64,000 nt of DNA from Neurospora tetraspora (lineage: Eukaryota; Ascomycota; Sordariomycetes; Sordariales; Sordariaceae): positions 2,542,001-2,606,000 of the forward strand of contig NW_026944386.1 in the NCBI RefSeq assembly GCF_033439725.1. The letters are read 5' to 3'. The translations under genes were made by a program, and so were the position numbers. Shown in pieces: positions 12,021 to 24,006 of this stretch. The notes below the pieces were generated by a model, which did not search any database, had not been told where the DNA came from, and saw only the letters and a program-made list of their open reading frames with translations. The stretch's first letter is position 1. Every line of letters begins with the position of its first letter.

Positions 12021-12687
12021 AATTATAGATTTGCGTCATCCATGACCAAGTTCTCTAACAGTCACAAACAGTCCGTGAACAATATACCACAAGTTTCTTC
12101 AAAAGGTGCTGGAACTTTCAACAGAGCGGATATGTTGCGCCGCAAATCTTTCGCTGTATATACTGACAGCCCCAAGCCCGCAACTCCATGATAGATATGT
12201 TTTCCATTCGCTAATCAGCCAGGCATATTTCCGCGCATCGAGAGCGATGTCGCTTCCTAGGGGCATTTCTCCCACCAGGGGATCACGAAGCATATCCAAT
12301 CGGTGAGGCATCCATCCTCTACTGCGCGTCATGTCCCTAACAACTTCGAGGGGAAGAGTTCGACCAACATAGTGATCTCTTGCCGAAAGAGAACCCGATC
12401 GTCCGTCAATCCGTCGAAGTCGGTGTTGCAAACCCCTCAGAAAAGGCACTTCGTCCGTTGATAGCTTCCCCCTCTTCTCGTCATCGTTCATCAAAAGGTC
12501 GATTTTGAACATCCACTGCTCCTTTCCCGTCCGCGTTCTCCTTTATCAGCCTGCAACTTCTTCCCGCGCATCCTCCTCCTTCTCAATCTCAACCCCCCGC
12601 CTTTTCCCCTATCCTTTCATTTCATCCCTCCTCGTCATCTCATCTCACCATCCTCTCATCACCTCGTCATCTCATCTCACCATCCTC
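12021..12687. other. Convergent intergenic region
   Basis: 667 bp between the stop codons of the acidic protein and the small membrane protein. It contains a doubtful minus-strand ORF (12099-12512) and, from about 12,530, a C/T-rich tract with a 32 bp tandem repeat. Confidence 0.55.
12099..12512 (-). CDS. Possible small protein of unknown function
   Basis: Open frame of 137 codons on the minus strand, 175 bp downstream of the small membrane protein gene and in the same direction. The translation has an even amino-acid composition (for example RDHYVGRTLPLEVVRDMTRSRG and LISEWKTYLSW) rather than the skewed make-up of most shadow frames here. A second in-frame ATG lies eight codons in (MNDDEKRG). 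I recognise no domain, and the frame could be chance. It would overlap the 3' untranslated regions of its neighbours. Confidence 0.3.
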   Translation of the reverse strand: MFKIDLLMNDDEKRGKLSTDEVPFLRGLQHRLRRIDGRSGSLSARDHYVGRTLPLEVVRDMTRSRGWMPHRLDMLRDPLVGEMPLGSDIALDARKYAWLISEWKTYLSWSCGLGAVSIYSERFAAQHIRSVESSSTF

Positions 12688-12690
12688 TCA
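12631..12690. repeat. 32 bp tandem repeat in a pyrimidine-rich tract
   Basis: Two nearly complete copies of a 32 bp unit beginning CTCGTCATCTCATCTCACC (12,631 and 12,663) lie in a C/T-rich run from about 12,530 to 12,705. The second copy ends on the stop codon of the small membrane protein gene (TCA at 12,688-12,690 is its TGA on the minus strand). Confidence 0.8.
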
Positions 12691-12936
12691 CCTCCCCCCA
12701 CCCGGCGCAGCCTTCTTATTATCTCCCGGGCCTGCGGCCCCCTTCTTTTTCTTGTTCTTGGCCGCCCGCTGCTCCGGCTTCAGCGTCGCGTAGTGGATGT
12801 ACCATATCAGCACGATTTCGAGGATGACGGCAATGAGCACGACAACGAGGATGGTGAAGAGGATGGGTTGGTCGTTGAGCACGGCGACGGCCTGAGGGGT
12901 GGCGCCAATTTTGAGGAACCAGTCGAATTGGCCCAT
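12688..12936 (-). CDS. Small single-pass membrane protein, unknown function
   Basis: Single-exon gene of 82 aa. Residues 1-22 are soluble (MGQFDWFLKIGATPQAVAV). About residues 24-47 form one strong hydrophobic helix (PILFTILVVVLIAVILEIVLI). The tail is short and very basic, with a Lys run (KNKKKKG) and a Gly/Pro/Lys end. With positive charge after the helix, the tail is probably cytosolic. The size and layout resemble accessory subunits of ER membrane complexes, but I cannot name the family. ATG at 12,936 is the only sensible start. Before the 45 kb transposon stack arrived, this gene would have been divergent from the uS5m gene with about 980 bp between start codons, so the two may once have shared a promoter region. 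Confidence 0.72.
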   Translation of the reverse strand: MGQFDWFLKIGATPQAVAVLNDQPILFTILVVVLIAVILEIVLIWYIHYATLKPEQRAAKNKKKKGAAGPGDNKKAAPGGGR

Positions 12937-13504
12937 ATTGCTATGTGGTGAATTTGGGTGTTTGGTGGTTTGTCGGTCGGTTTACGGGGTGAAAGTATGA
13001 AAGTGTGTGATGTGATGAGTGGCGCAATTGGCAGTCGCTGTGCTCGGGTATTATGCGATGATGTTGTTGGGGATGATCGATCAAGATGAGATGGTTATTT
13101 CGATAGCAGGTAGGTAGCCGCCAGGGCGTTTCGTTGAATTCGAATTAAAAAGTTGAGATAGTATTAAAGTGAATGGTATGCTGCTCGATATGTAATTGGG
13201 CTTTTGCTTGCGCCGCGCGACAATGAGAGAACAATCGCGGGTGATGAAGTTATTCACAGTCGCTGATTGTGGAATGTGGACATGCAGATCAAGAAAGATG
13301 GAGAATAAAAGAAGGAAAGCCAGAACCTCAAAAGAAACTCGGAAGAAAAAGATACTCACAGTCCCCCCTTTTATCACAAGAGCCAGAACCTACCAGGAAC
13401 ATGAAACCAAGGACGTCACATTGAGGAGAGGCACAAGTCGAGATCTCAGGCGACTGACGGCGCGTGTGCTGTTTCAGACTTTCAGAGCTGCGACAGAAAA
13501 AGGG
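12937..13504. other. Upstream region cut off by the transposon stack
   Basis: 568 bp upstream of the small membrane protein gene. Composition is normal, with a mild drop in GC after about 13,130. It ends at the 5 bp target duplication TCTCC (13,505-13,509). Presumably it holds this gene's promoter. No ORF worth calling. Confidence 0.6.
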
Positions 13505-13509
13505 TCTCC

Positions 13510-13681
13510 TGTCAGATTCAAGGGTGGTTTTAGCCATACCATATGGAGGTTAGCGCTCCAGCCACCTGATATTACCTGATTTCTGGGCATATTTGGGTTA
13601 CCCTAGTACCCCCTATACCTTCTAGGCGAATCAGTTATATATACTCTTCAATTAATTAATTCTACACTGTTATATTTGATA
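13510..13681 (+). repeat. Element E 5' LTR
   Basis: 172 bp, same length as its partner at 58,673-58,844. The outer (left) half keeps a much more normal base composition than the inner half. Confidence 0.9.
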
Positions 13682-14199
13682 ATTAATAGTTTGATTTGCG
13701 TATTTACATTTAATACTACGATTATCGATTATAAGTAAGATCTTTACAAAATTAATAACGTTAATTATATTCTTATTAAAGGAATTTACCGATAAGGCTA
13801 TTACCATTATTCTCAATACCCTTACTGACTGGCCCAATTAGTATAAAGCTTTTAAGAGATTTGCTGGTAATAATTAGGATTTTGGTAATTAGTTAGTTAA
13901 GGGAGGATTTATAATTTAGAGGGTTTTACCCCCGAAGCTAGAAGACTTCTTCCTTACTAAGTAAGTAAAGGATTGCCTTCTAGCGGTAAAAAAGGAGTTC
14001 GTTAGATTTAATAGAGGAATCCGGGTTAAGAAAGCTATAATTATAATTGTAATAATTATTATTACTATAGTTATTAATACGAACAGTACTATTACCAAAA
14101 TTATTATTATTATTTAATTTTAAGAAGAAGCCGCCGCCGGCGCTAACGAAGACGATAAGGAAGGAAATTTGAAAAAAAAAAGACGAAAAAGAGGAAAAG
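13682..14199 (+). mobile_element. Element E internal fragment 1 (leader and start of Gag)
   Basis: AT-rich sequence between the E 5' LTR and insertion A. Gag-like by position. It ends in AAAAG, the target duplication of element A. Confidence 0.75.
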
Positions 14200-14557
14200 T
14201 GTAACGGCGCTGGCGGACTGGGTCTGGGTGCCATATACGAAGGTGGTTTACGAGGGTGCTAGAATGAAATATATAGAGGATTCTGGGCATGGTACGGTCC
14301 AGGGGATGCGAGCTCTTCAATTAGCCATACCAAGACTGGCTGCAGGGTTTACTATGTAAGTAAAGGGGATACGAGTAAAGGGATTAGCTAATAACGACCC
14401 GTATATGGGTTCTGCTATCACTTATACGACTAAGGTATTTATTTGGGTCTATACGCTTATACCTAATTCTTTTCCTCTTTTTTTTTCCCTATTTAAAATC
14501 TTCTATTATAGATAGAATTTTAGCTTTACTTTCGACTTACCTATATTGTACCTTATA
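14200..14557 (+). repeat. Element A 5' LTR
   Basis: 358 bp, begins TGTAACGGCG. Clearly the partner of 21,255-21,613, and more AT-shifted than it. Confidence 0.92.
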
Positions 14558-17500
14558 TTATTTCAAATTAATTAATAATTATTTGGGAAGGTTAAATCCT
14601 AAACCGAAAATAAAACTAGAAAGATCGCTCGTAAGAATTCAAAGTACTAAATATTTACGACGATAATACGATAGTACTTTGACGCTAGATATATAATAGC
14701 GCTAGTAGTTGTGAGGGTATTAAATAGACTGAGAATTACGATGACGATCGTTACGAGGAAGCTTCGGACGATGACGACGATTTTAATGATACTTTCTTCG
14801 GAGAGGAGGGTAGAGATAACGACGGAGAAGGAGGTTCTAGTTTTTTAAATACCGACCTTAAGTAAGAGAAGGATACGGTTATAAAATTGAAACTTAAGAA
14901 GAAGGTCGCTATTAGTAATAAATGTAAACTTATCAACCTTATTATTAAAGATAACGCGTATAAGGCCGTACAATTTAATAAGGAGTGTTATAATAGCTTC
15001 TATTTAAATGAGGAACGCTCCTATAGTAAATTTATAATCCTTCGTAAGAAATCCCTATATTATATATATTATTAATTAAAATTACCCGACGAAGTATTAG
15101 CTAATGCGGTCGCTAATACGGGAAAAGATAATAAAGAGCCCGAATTATCTTTTGATTTATTTAATTAATATATTACAATAGTGGTCGAAAATACTAAAAC
15201 TTTCGATATTCGTTTAATTAGGTATAAAGTTACTAACGATTTAAAATAGAAAATAGAAGAATTTATTGAATTATTTATCCGTAATTCCGTCACTAACGTT
15301 CCTTTCTAAATATTACTCCCTTCGAACCTACTAATTTCTAACTATTTAATTGAAGAAAAGTTCGCCGAATTATACTATAGAAACCCCTAGGTTATATTTT
15401 AGGAATTTAAACTATTGTTTATTATAAGTATAGTATAAAAGGAATAAGTATTAGAATTTTATTACTTCGTCTCCTATTTAAACGTTAAATTTAAAACTAT
15501 TTACAATTAGATCCCCGCTTTGGTCGACTATTATAGCGTTACTACCCCTACTATAGTTTAATAATTGAAGGATTCTTTTGTAGAGAAGGAAAATACTATT
15601 GAAGGATTGAAAGATTTTATCGCTAATTTAAATATTGGTAAAAGAATAATTAAAAATAAGAATAAGGGAAAAGTTAAAAAAATAGTACTTCCTAATATTA
15701 AGAAAAACGTTAGCGAGGTTCCCATTAAAGCTTCTACCCGCTTTTCGACTTTACCCTCTGAAATTAACCCCGATAATAGAAAATACTTTAATTCCTACTA
15801 CTATAGTATTAAATAAACCGACCCTACTAAATATTATAATTAGGATAAAGAAGATAATATTCCTTTCGAGGTTTAGTACGATTTAATTGAAAACAAATTC
15901 GAAATTAAAACCAATTATTATTTAATTAATTACGATAAATTTCTATACGTTAAGAGTCGCTTAGTTAGTTACACCTATTACAATTTAATACTGTATTTAC
16001 GCGAAACCTACCCGGATTAAATTAAAACTTATTCTAATTTTATACCTTATTTATAGTATCAGTACTATAACCCTAATTAGGAGGAGAATACGCTCTAGAA
16101 GTTTACTAAATTAAAGATAAAAAATAACGATATTTTCAATTTCTTTAAAAATAAATTTATTCGGATAGTTAGTGAATATTAATGTTCTAAAACCGAATAG
16201 AAGCGTAAATTATTTTAACGCCTTCTAATTGAATATAAGAAATAAATAGGTGCGAAGTATTATGATTCTTGTATTTCTTTTAAATTTTATTATATAGATT
16301 GCTTTGGTTTTAGATAAGTATTGAAGATTATCGCCGACGAAAATAAAATTACTTCTAAAATTAGTAAGAATAATAATTCTAGTAAAAGTAATAAGGGTTC
16401 TAATTTTGGCTCTAGTTCTACCCCTAAGTTTATTAGTGGAGGAGGCGGAGGCGCCGCCCGTTAAGGTAGTAATTATAAAGAAATTATTTAATTATTTAAT
16501 AAGGATATATATTTCCTTTGTAAAGAGAAGGGTTATATTAAGTACGATTATTCCGAAAAGGAACGCTTTGACCGCGAGCGCCGCGATTGCGTTATTACTA
16601 TTATTAACCGTTATTTAATTTACGAGAACGGAGGTAATTAAGGAGCTTTAGCCGCCCTAACTACTATTTTAACTATTATTAAATAGGGAAATTAATTACT
16701 TTAAGTAAATTAGATTCTTTCTTAGGAGAGGTGTCGGTTATAGAATAATAGAAAAGGGATAAATAGGAATATAAAGAAAAGGAAGGATTTAATGTATTAT
16801 CCTTCTTAGAAGGAGAACTCTTATTTATTTAATATATTTTAATTAATAATAGAATCTTATTATTTACATTTAATGTTTTAATTAATATAGTAATAAATAA
16901 TTATTTATTTATTAATACCGCCTTTATTAAAAAATTAAAGAAACGATTATTAGTAGAATTTATAAATAATTTTCTAATTCGAAGAATTAGCGACTATTAA
17001 GGAAAAATAAATTAAAGTATTAAAGAGATTATTAAAGCCGTCTTAAAAATTTAGAATTGAATTACCTTGCCCGATTATCTTATTATAATTAATATAACTT
17101 ATAATATTATTATTGGTCGTAAATAGCTCGACCTCTAAAATATTTAGGTAGATTATACGAACCGTCGTTTACTTTTTCCCTCCGAATAGAAATTAGATTC
17201 CGATTGGTTAAAGTATTTTAAAGTTTAAGATATCGCCCCCAATAAAGTAAACCCTATTTATTAGAAGGATGTAGATTACTACGATCGGTTAATAGTTTAA
17301 AAAAATAAACGATGAATAGATAGAAAAAATAGCGGACGAACGGTTACCCGTTTTACGAACGGATGTATTTTTACTGAACCTATTTTTAGTAATTAACTTT
17401 TCTCTCATTATTCTAAGAGAAAATTCGATTTTAAAGTACGAGATTAATATAGATGTAAAGCCTACTAATATTAGAAGGATATTGAAAAACGTATTTTTAA

Positions 17501-20500
17501 ATTAGAAGCCGCTTTTAATTAAAAATTAAAAATTATACTAATTATATTTAAGAACTTTAAATATACCCGGGACGAAGATATTGGAGAATTAGGTTATATC
17601 CGATTACGTTATTTTTTAAAACCTTACTATAATTTTTAAAAAAATTAATCCCCTAAGTAAAATAGAATATAATTTAATTAACTTTATTTACTTTATAGTA
17701 TTATTTTTAGAATCCGAAGTATAACCTTGCTATTGAAAATAGTCCGTCGACGGAAAATAGGGCTTGGATACTTAAGGTATTTATTAATTAAAACGCGACG
17801 GTATGGGTTAATATATATATTGTCCTACCTAAATATATATATTAAATGGAAACTTTTTCCTACGGTCCGTAAAAAAAGATAATTTAGTCGCTTATTTAAT
17901 AATACTTTCGAAATTAATTAGTTTATTTAATAAAAGAAAATCGCCGAAGACCTTGCTTAGGAACCTTTACCCTATGATAAAAGGGAATTCTACGAGGAAG
18001 TTATTCGAATAATCCCCCCCCGAATATTATAATAAGATTAAAGTTTTTAGTAAATATAATTCGAATACGTTATTTAAATATTAATTATACGATTATAAAA
18101 TTGAATTCGATAAGGGCTATCGACCGAGGGGAATTTAGTTATAATCCCCTATATAAGATATCCTTTAATAAATTAGAATTTATATAGAAATATATTTTAG
18201 AAAATTTATTGAAAGGATTTATAGAAGCGAGCTCATCCTTTTAGGTTACACCTATTTTATTTATAAAGAAAGTAGATAATAGTCTTCGTTTCTATATAGA
18301 CTATTGGAAATTTAATGCTATTACTTATAAAGATTACTACTTATTGCTATTAATCAAAGAAATTTTCGTTAAAGTAATTAAAATATAATAGTTTACGAAG
18401 ATTGATATTTAATAAATATTTTACTATATTTGTATAAAATTAGGAAATAAAGAATTAATTACGTTCCGTACCGGTATAAGAGTATTTAGATATAAGGTAG
18501 TACCTTTTAGTTTTATTAACGGCCTAGCTAATTTCTAAAATTTTATTAACTCGGTCTTAGGCGAATATTTGTGCGATTTTTATATAGTTTATATCAACGA
18601 TATTTTTATTTATTTGGATACCCTAGGAGATTACTAATTTTACGTTAAGAAAGTCCTTTACCGATTAAAGGATATTAAATTTTAAGCCGATTTTAAGAAG
18701 TACGAATTCTATATTACGAAGACTAAATTCTTAGGATTTATTATAGGACGAGATAATATTTCCGTCGACCCGGAAAAGGTAGAAGTTATTAAAGAATCGG
18801 TTGTATTATTTAATTTGAAAGGGGTCTAGTCTTTCTTAAGGTTTTATAATTTCTATTAAAAGTTTATTAAAGACTACAGCCGCGTGGCGCGCCCCTTTAC
18901 AAATTTGATATGAAAAGGAGAAGTATTTATATAAATTAATAAATATTAAACTACTTTCGAAGAATTTAAAAGATTATTCGTAGAGGCCCTACTATTAAAG
19001 TATTTTTGTTACAATATTAAAATAAAAATAGAAATAAATACTAGCGATAGGGTATTAGTGGGAATACTATTTTAATTATAGAAGGATACGGGAGAATAGT
19101 ACCCGGTTACCTTCTTTTTAATAATTATATAGGGCGCCGAATATAATTACTTTATTTATAATAAAGAATTACTCGTTAGTATTAAAGCCTTCTAGATATA
19201 GCGATTTAAATTCGTCGGCTTTCGATAGAATAAACCGTTTATAATTATTACCGATTATTAATTATTTGAATATTCTAATATTAAGCGCCTCTTTAACCTT
19301 CGGTAGGCCGGATAGATAAAGTTCTTATTTTAATACTACTTCGAAATTACGTATTAGCTCGGTACGAAGAATATAGTAATAGACGCGCTTTTCCGTAAGT
19401 TTAAGGATGATAAAAAATAAAAAAATAAAAAGGATATATACCGAACGCTCTAAATATTTAAATTAATAAAAGAAAACGGAACTGAGGTCTCTATTATCGC
19501 TTCTATTATAATTATTTCTAAGTTACTACTAGAGGAAATAATCCCGATTATAATTTTAAATATAGATAAGTTGAACCCCATTAAATTAAAGGGATACAAA
19601 TTAGTAAATATATTTATAAAAACTAATTACGAAAGTATGTTTTTAGAAGAATATTGTATACGTTTATAATTTAGACCTTAATTCTATAATATTAGTTAAT
19701 AGACTTTTAATATATTAAAATCGCTGAATCGTCCCCGAATTAAATAATTTACGAACTTATATTATCGATAAAGCTTATTCGACGCTAACTACGGCCTATT
19801 TAAAAAGAAATAAAACCCGAATAACTCTTAAAATATAATATTAGTAGCTATATATAGTTAGAAATATTAACCACTTTATTAAAAATTATATAATATATAA
19901 AGTTAGTAAAGTCCCTAAGGATAAAACGCCGAGTTTACTCTACCCAATTCCCCTATTAGACTGGAAGTAGACATTTATTATTATAAATTTTTAAAAAAAT
20001 ATTAAAAAATAAATATAGTTTTAATAACGCGTTGGTAATAGTTAACCGTTTATTAAAATTATCCTAAGTTACCCTATATACGGAAAATACTATAGCTCGC
20101 AACGCTATTCGAATATATTATAAAGGACTTTACTAAGTTTATAATATACCGGAGGAAATGATTTTAAATAGGGGACTACAATTTACGTTTATATTTACTA
20201 ACGAAATATCGAAATTAACCAGGACTAAATAGAAATTAATTACTATAGGATATAGCTAAACGGCGGACTAATCGGAAATAATAAACGCTTATATTAATTA
20301 GTAATTGCGACCGTTTATTAATTACTATTAAAACGAGTAGTCTAAAGTTATCCCCACCCTAAATACTATATAGAATAGTTTGTTATAGGATAGCGTAGGC
20401 CTATTTCCTTACGAAGTTATATTTGAATACCTGTTAAGGATACTGTTCAATTAGGACGTCCGTATTTAAAATTTAAATATACCGCGGATAGAATAATTAA

Positions 20501-21254
20501 TTTAGGAATAGGCCTAGGATTATACTTGGTATATTCGTGGGTATATTAAGTACGCTAAGGAAATAATATTAAAAGTATAGGAATAATAAGCGGGGTAAAC
20601 TCATAAAAAGCGGAGGGAACCTAATTTCGAACTAGGTAATAAGGTTATTATTATTAAAAGGCTTTAATTTACGACGATTCGACTTAATAATAAGTTTGAT
20701 TTCCCTAATACTTACAATTATTATAAAATTATTGAGAAAGTAGAATATTCCTACTATTTAAAACTATTAAAGAATTGGAAGGGTATTAATATCTTCTACG
20801 TAGACTATTTATAAAAATATAATAATAATCCACTCCCCGAATAAGCGTTCGAATACCCTGGCCTAGTTAATACGGACGAAGATAGTGATTCCGAGTAGGA
20901 GATTAATAAAGTTACGGTTTTTAAAGTAATTAATAGAAAGTTTTTCTACTAGGCGGATTAGAAAGGTTAGGACCCTAATTTAAAATAGTATCCCGCTTCT
21001 AATTTCAAATATATACCGAAAGCACTTTAGGACTTTTACGAGGTTAACCCGGATGCCCCAGGCCCGCCCCGACGGTTAATAAATTAGTTTAACGAAGATA
21101 CGGAGTAGTACGACGACGACGAATACCCCGAAACGGAAGGATTAAGGCGTTTATAGCGTATTATAAGGAAGAAATAAATATAATTTACAATATTTTATAC
21201 AATTATTTAATAAAATTCGCGAACGAATCTTTTGTATAGGAGGGGGGGGGGTAA

Positions 21255-21613
21255 TATAACGGCGCTAGCGAATTAGGTCTGGGTACTATATACGAAAGTA
21301 GTTTACGAGGGTGCTAGAATAAGATATATAAAGGATTTTGGGTATGGTATAATCTAGGGGATGCGAGCCTTTTAATTAGCTATACTAAGATTGGCTATAG
21401 GGTTTGCTATGTAAGTGAAGGGGATGCGAGTAAAGGGATTAGTTAACAGCGACTCGTATATGGGTCCCACTGTCGCTTGTACGATTAAGGTATTTATTTG
21501 GGTTTGTACACTTATACTTAATTCTCTTCCTCTTTTCTTTTCCCTATTTAAAATCTTCTGTTATAGATGGAATCTTAGCTTTGCCTTCGACTTACCCATA
21601 CTGTGCCCTTGCA
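21255..21613 (+). repeat. Element A 3' LTR
   Basis: 359 bp, ends CCCTTGCA and is followed directly by the AAAAG target duplication. It is less mutated than the 5' LTR over its last 200 bp. Confidence 0.92.
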
Positions 21614-22329
21614 AAAAGGAGGATAATAAATACCGTATTAAGTAGGATATTAGGGAGGAAATAGTTATTAACCCCTCTACCGATTTAATAGTTATTAGGA
21701 AAGTAGTATATAATTAAATTAATAATATATATAACGTTCGCTATAAATATCAGAAAGATTTCGATAACGTTAATACCCGAATTTGTAATTAAATAAATAT
21801 TTATATTATTGCCTACTATGTTAATACTTCATTTAAATAGGATAAATTTACTTACGATTAGCTTAGAAAAGTTAAGAGTTAAATTAATTATCGACCTATT
21901 GATTAAATTGTTAAAGTTTGTCGAAATTATTAAACCTTTATTAAAGAAACTATAAAGAAGTAATTTCCCTATTTTATAATTTACCAATTTTATTAATATA
22001 GTCTATAAATATAAGTTTATCTAAGCTGACAATTTTTGGAAGTTTAATAACGAATTTGAAGAAATTTTTTTAAAATATAAGGATGTATTTATTAATTTTA
22101 AAAGGGTTAGTATATTAGAACATATTATACTATTAATTGATTCGAAGAAAATTATAATTCGTAGCGTTGAAGGTATTAGCCGCCTTAATTTATAAGAGTT
22201 TATATTTAATAAAGAGGACGCTCCTAATTTTAATTATAAAAAGAAGCAGAAGGTAAATATAAGGAAGAAACATAGCGCGGATAAAAATGTAAAAGATTCT
22301 TTATGGCCGAAAAAGAGAGGAGGCGCTAC
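21614..22329 (+). mobile_element. Element E internal fragment 2 (Gag)
   Basis: Continuation of the Copia element between insertions A and B. It ends in GCTAC, the target duplication of element B. Reads as a degenerate Gag-type sequence, with a Lys-rich end near 22,230. Confidence 0.75.
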
Positions 22330-22593
22330 TATCACAAAACTAGCCTATAACATTCTTATACTACACTAACTACCTCATATACTATGCCCAGAGCTAATGC
22401 TATAGCCTAGAGCTATATACGCACTAGCTATATACACAGCAATTACGTGCAGTTGTACGTATACGCGTGCACGGACTGGTCTAACTAAAGCTCCCGCTTA
22501 TATAGTTAGTCCTCTACGTACACCTTCTTTTTCTCCCCTTTGTATAATAATGTATATTTTATCCTACTTCTAATAGTACTTCGCCCCGTAATA
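22330..22593 (+). repeat. Element B 5' LTR
   Basis: 264 bp, partner of 29,739-30,002. The leader that follows (22,594-22,640) is also matched, inverted, next to the right-hand LTR of element D. Confidence 0.92.
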
Positions 22594-23886
22594 GTTTATT
22601 ATATTTTACTATTGCGCTGTGCGCGCTTAAAGGAGCAATTAATTAATTAATTAAATTCTTAAATAATTGTAGATCTTGTATTGCGACCCTTTAAGATTTG
22701 GGCCTTTACTAACGGGATAAGTATAAGACTCGATCCTAATACCCCTATGTCTGAATTAGGAGTTAATTAATTAATTAATTAAGTATTTAGTCCTTTCTCC
22801 CTTCTTATTTCTAAAATGGTAACTTTAAGAGATTACCGCCGTTACAATTAATTTAACGATTAATGTCGGGCATTCTAATTATTATAAATGATTTTATTAT
22901 AGTTATTGTAATTAGAGCCTTCTAAGTCTCTAACCCCGTAAATTAAACGATTTATAATAATTTTATAAAGGTATTTGTAAATTTTAATAGTAATTCCTTT
23001 ACCAGCCTCTCCTCTAGTACAACTATAGAATATATACTCGCTCTCGCGACTATTTCTATTTTCCGCGACGTAGTTATAGCCCTAAATTATTCAATTTACG
23101 ATAATATTATCGAAGCCCGCGACTACACTTAAAGAGCGGAGAAAGAGTTAGAAAATTCCTAATGGGAAGTAGCTACTACGGCTTTCTAATATAAATTTAA
23201 AATTAATGAATTATATAAAGAAATCGCTACCTTAAAGTAATTATTTACCGACTTTAGGACTAATACTAATATCGCTTTTTAAAAATAATGTAAAAAGTAC
23301 GTTAAGGCTATTAATAATCTCTGCGACCGATTTAAATAAGTTAATATTATTAATTTTATTTACGACCCGGCCTAAATCCCCGCTCTTATTTCTAATATTT
23401 CTAATTGTAATTTTAACATATTGATTATAATTGCTAATAGTGGCTATTGGTCAGTATCGTCCTACTCGTACGTTCTGCTATTTAATATTAAAAGTAATAT
23501 TATTTTAGAATATACGGAATATTATTACGCTTAGCGTATAAAGATTAAATTATATTAGATTAACGAGGCGGCTTACTTCGTCCTCGAAATTAAGCGCTTT
23601 TCCTATATCGCTAAGTTTTTGGAGAGTACGCCCTTTTTAATTATTAAAGCGGATTTGAATACGATCTTCGAATACTCTATTGATAATACTAAGTAGAAAT
23701 AGAAGACTACGATAGACTTTTTCGCTAAATTTAATACTAAATATAATAATATTAACCTTATTATTTACGCTCGTCGCGAACTAGACGAATTAAAAATAAC
23801 TAAAAATATATATTAATAAACCTTCGAAAATTAATTTACTTTATTTATCGACCGTTATAAATTAAACGATACTATAAAGATCTATT

Positions 23887-24006
23887 CGCGGGGGGTTTTC
23901 ACCCGGGAAACACGGTTTTTCCTCCCGGCTTTGACCGACGAAGGACCGTATGCCCAAATGGGCGACTAGTTAGATAGACCGTCAGCGTGAATAAAATCAT
24001 TTTTAT
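23887..24006. mobile_element. 120 bp GC-rich insert with 14 bp target duplication (SINE-like or retrotransposed small RNA)
   Basis: Inside B's Gag region, a 120 bp segment of normal GC content is bounded by two identical copies of TATAAAGATCTATT (23,873-23,886 and 24,007-24,020). It has no inverted termini. It contains two compact hairpins, CCGGGA/TCCCGG (23,903-23,908 with 23,923-23,928) and GCCC-AAAT-GGGC (23,952-23,963), and ends in an A/T-rich tail. A long target duplication without inverted ends is the usual mark of target-primed insertion by LINE machinery. I cannot identify the source RNA. The identical duplications and unmutated composition mean it either arrived after RIP of element B or is too short to be a RIP target. 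Confidence 0.7.

Larger units (their letters stand above)
14200..21613 (+). mobile_element. Element A: Ty3/Gypsy chromovirus-like LTR retrotransposon (broken)
   Basis: 7.4 kb, inserted in E with target duplication AAAAG (14,195-14,199 and 21,614-21,618). LTRs are 14,200-14,557 (358 bp) and 21,255-21,613 (359 bp). A G-rich polypurine tract lies at about 21,237-21,251. Domain order is Gag with a zinc-knuckle-like stretch near 16,510, protease near 16,860, reverse transcriptase about 18,200-18,760 with the active-site region near 18,590, RNase H about 19,000-19,350, and integrase about 19,740-20,500. Last comes a chromodomain-like tail about 20,730-21,110 with YPASNF and the PDAPGPP-type linker. 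This order is Ty3/Gypsy, and the tail suggests a chromovirus. Structurally complete but broken by very many changes across every domain. It is younger than E. Confidence 0.9.
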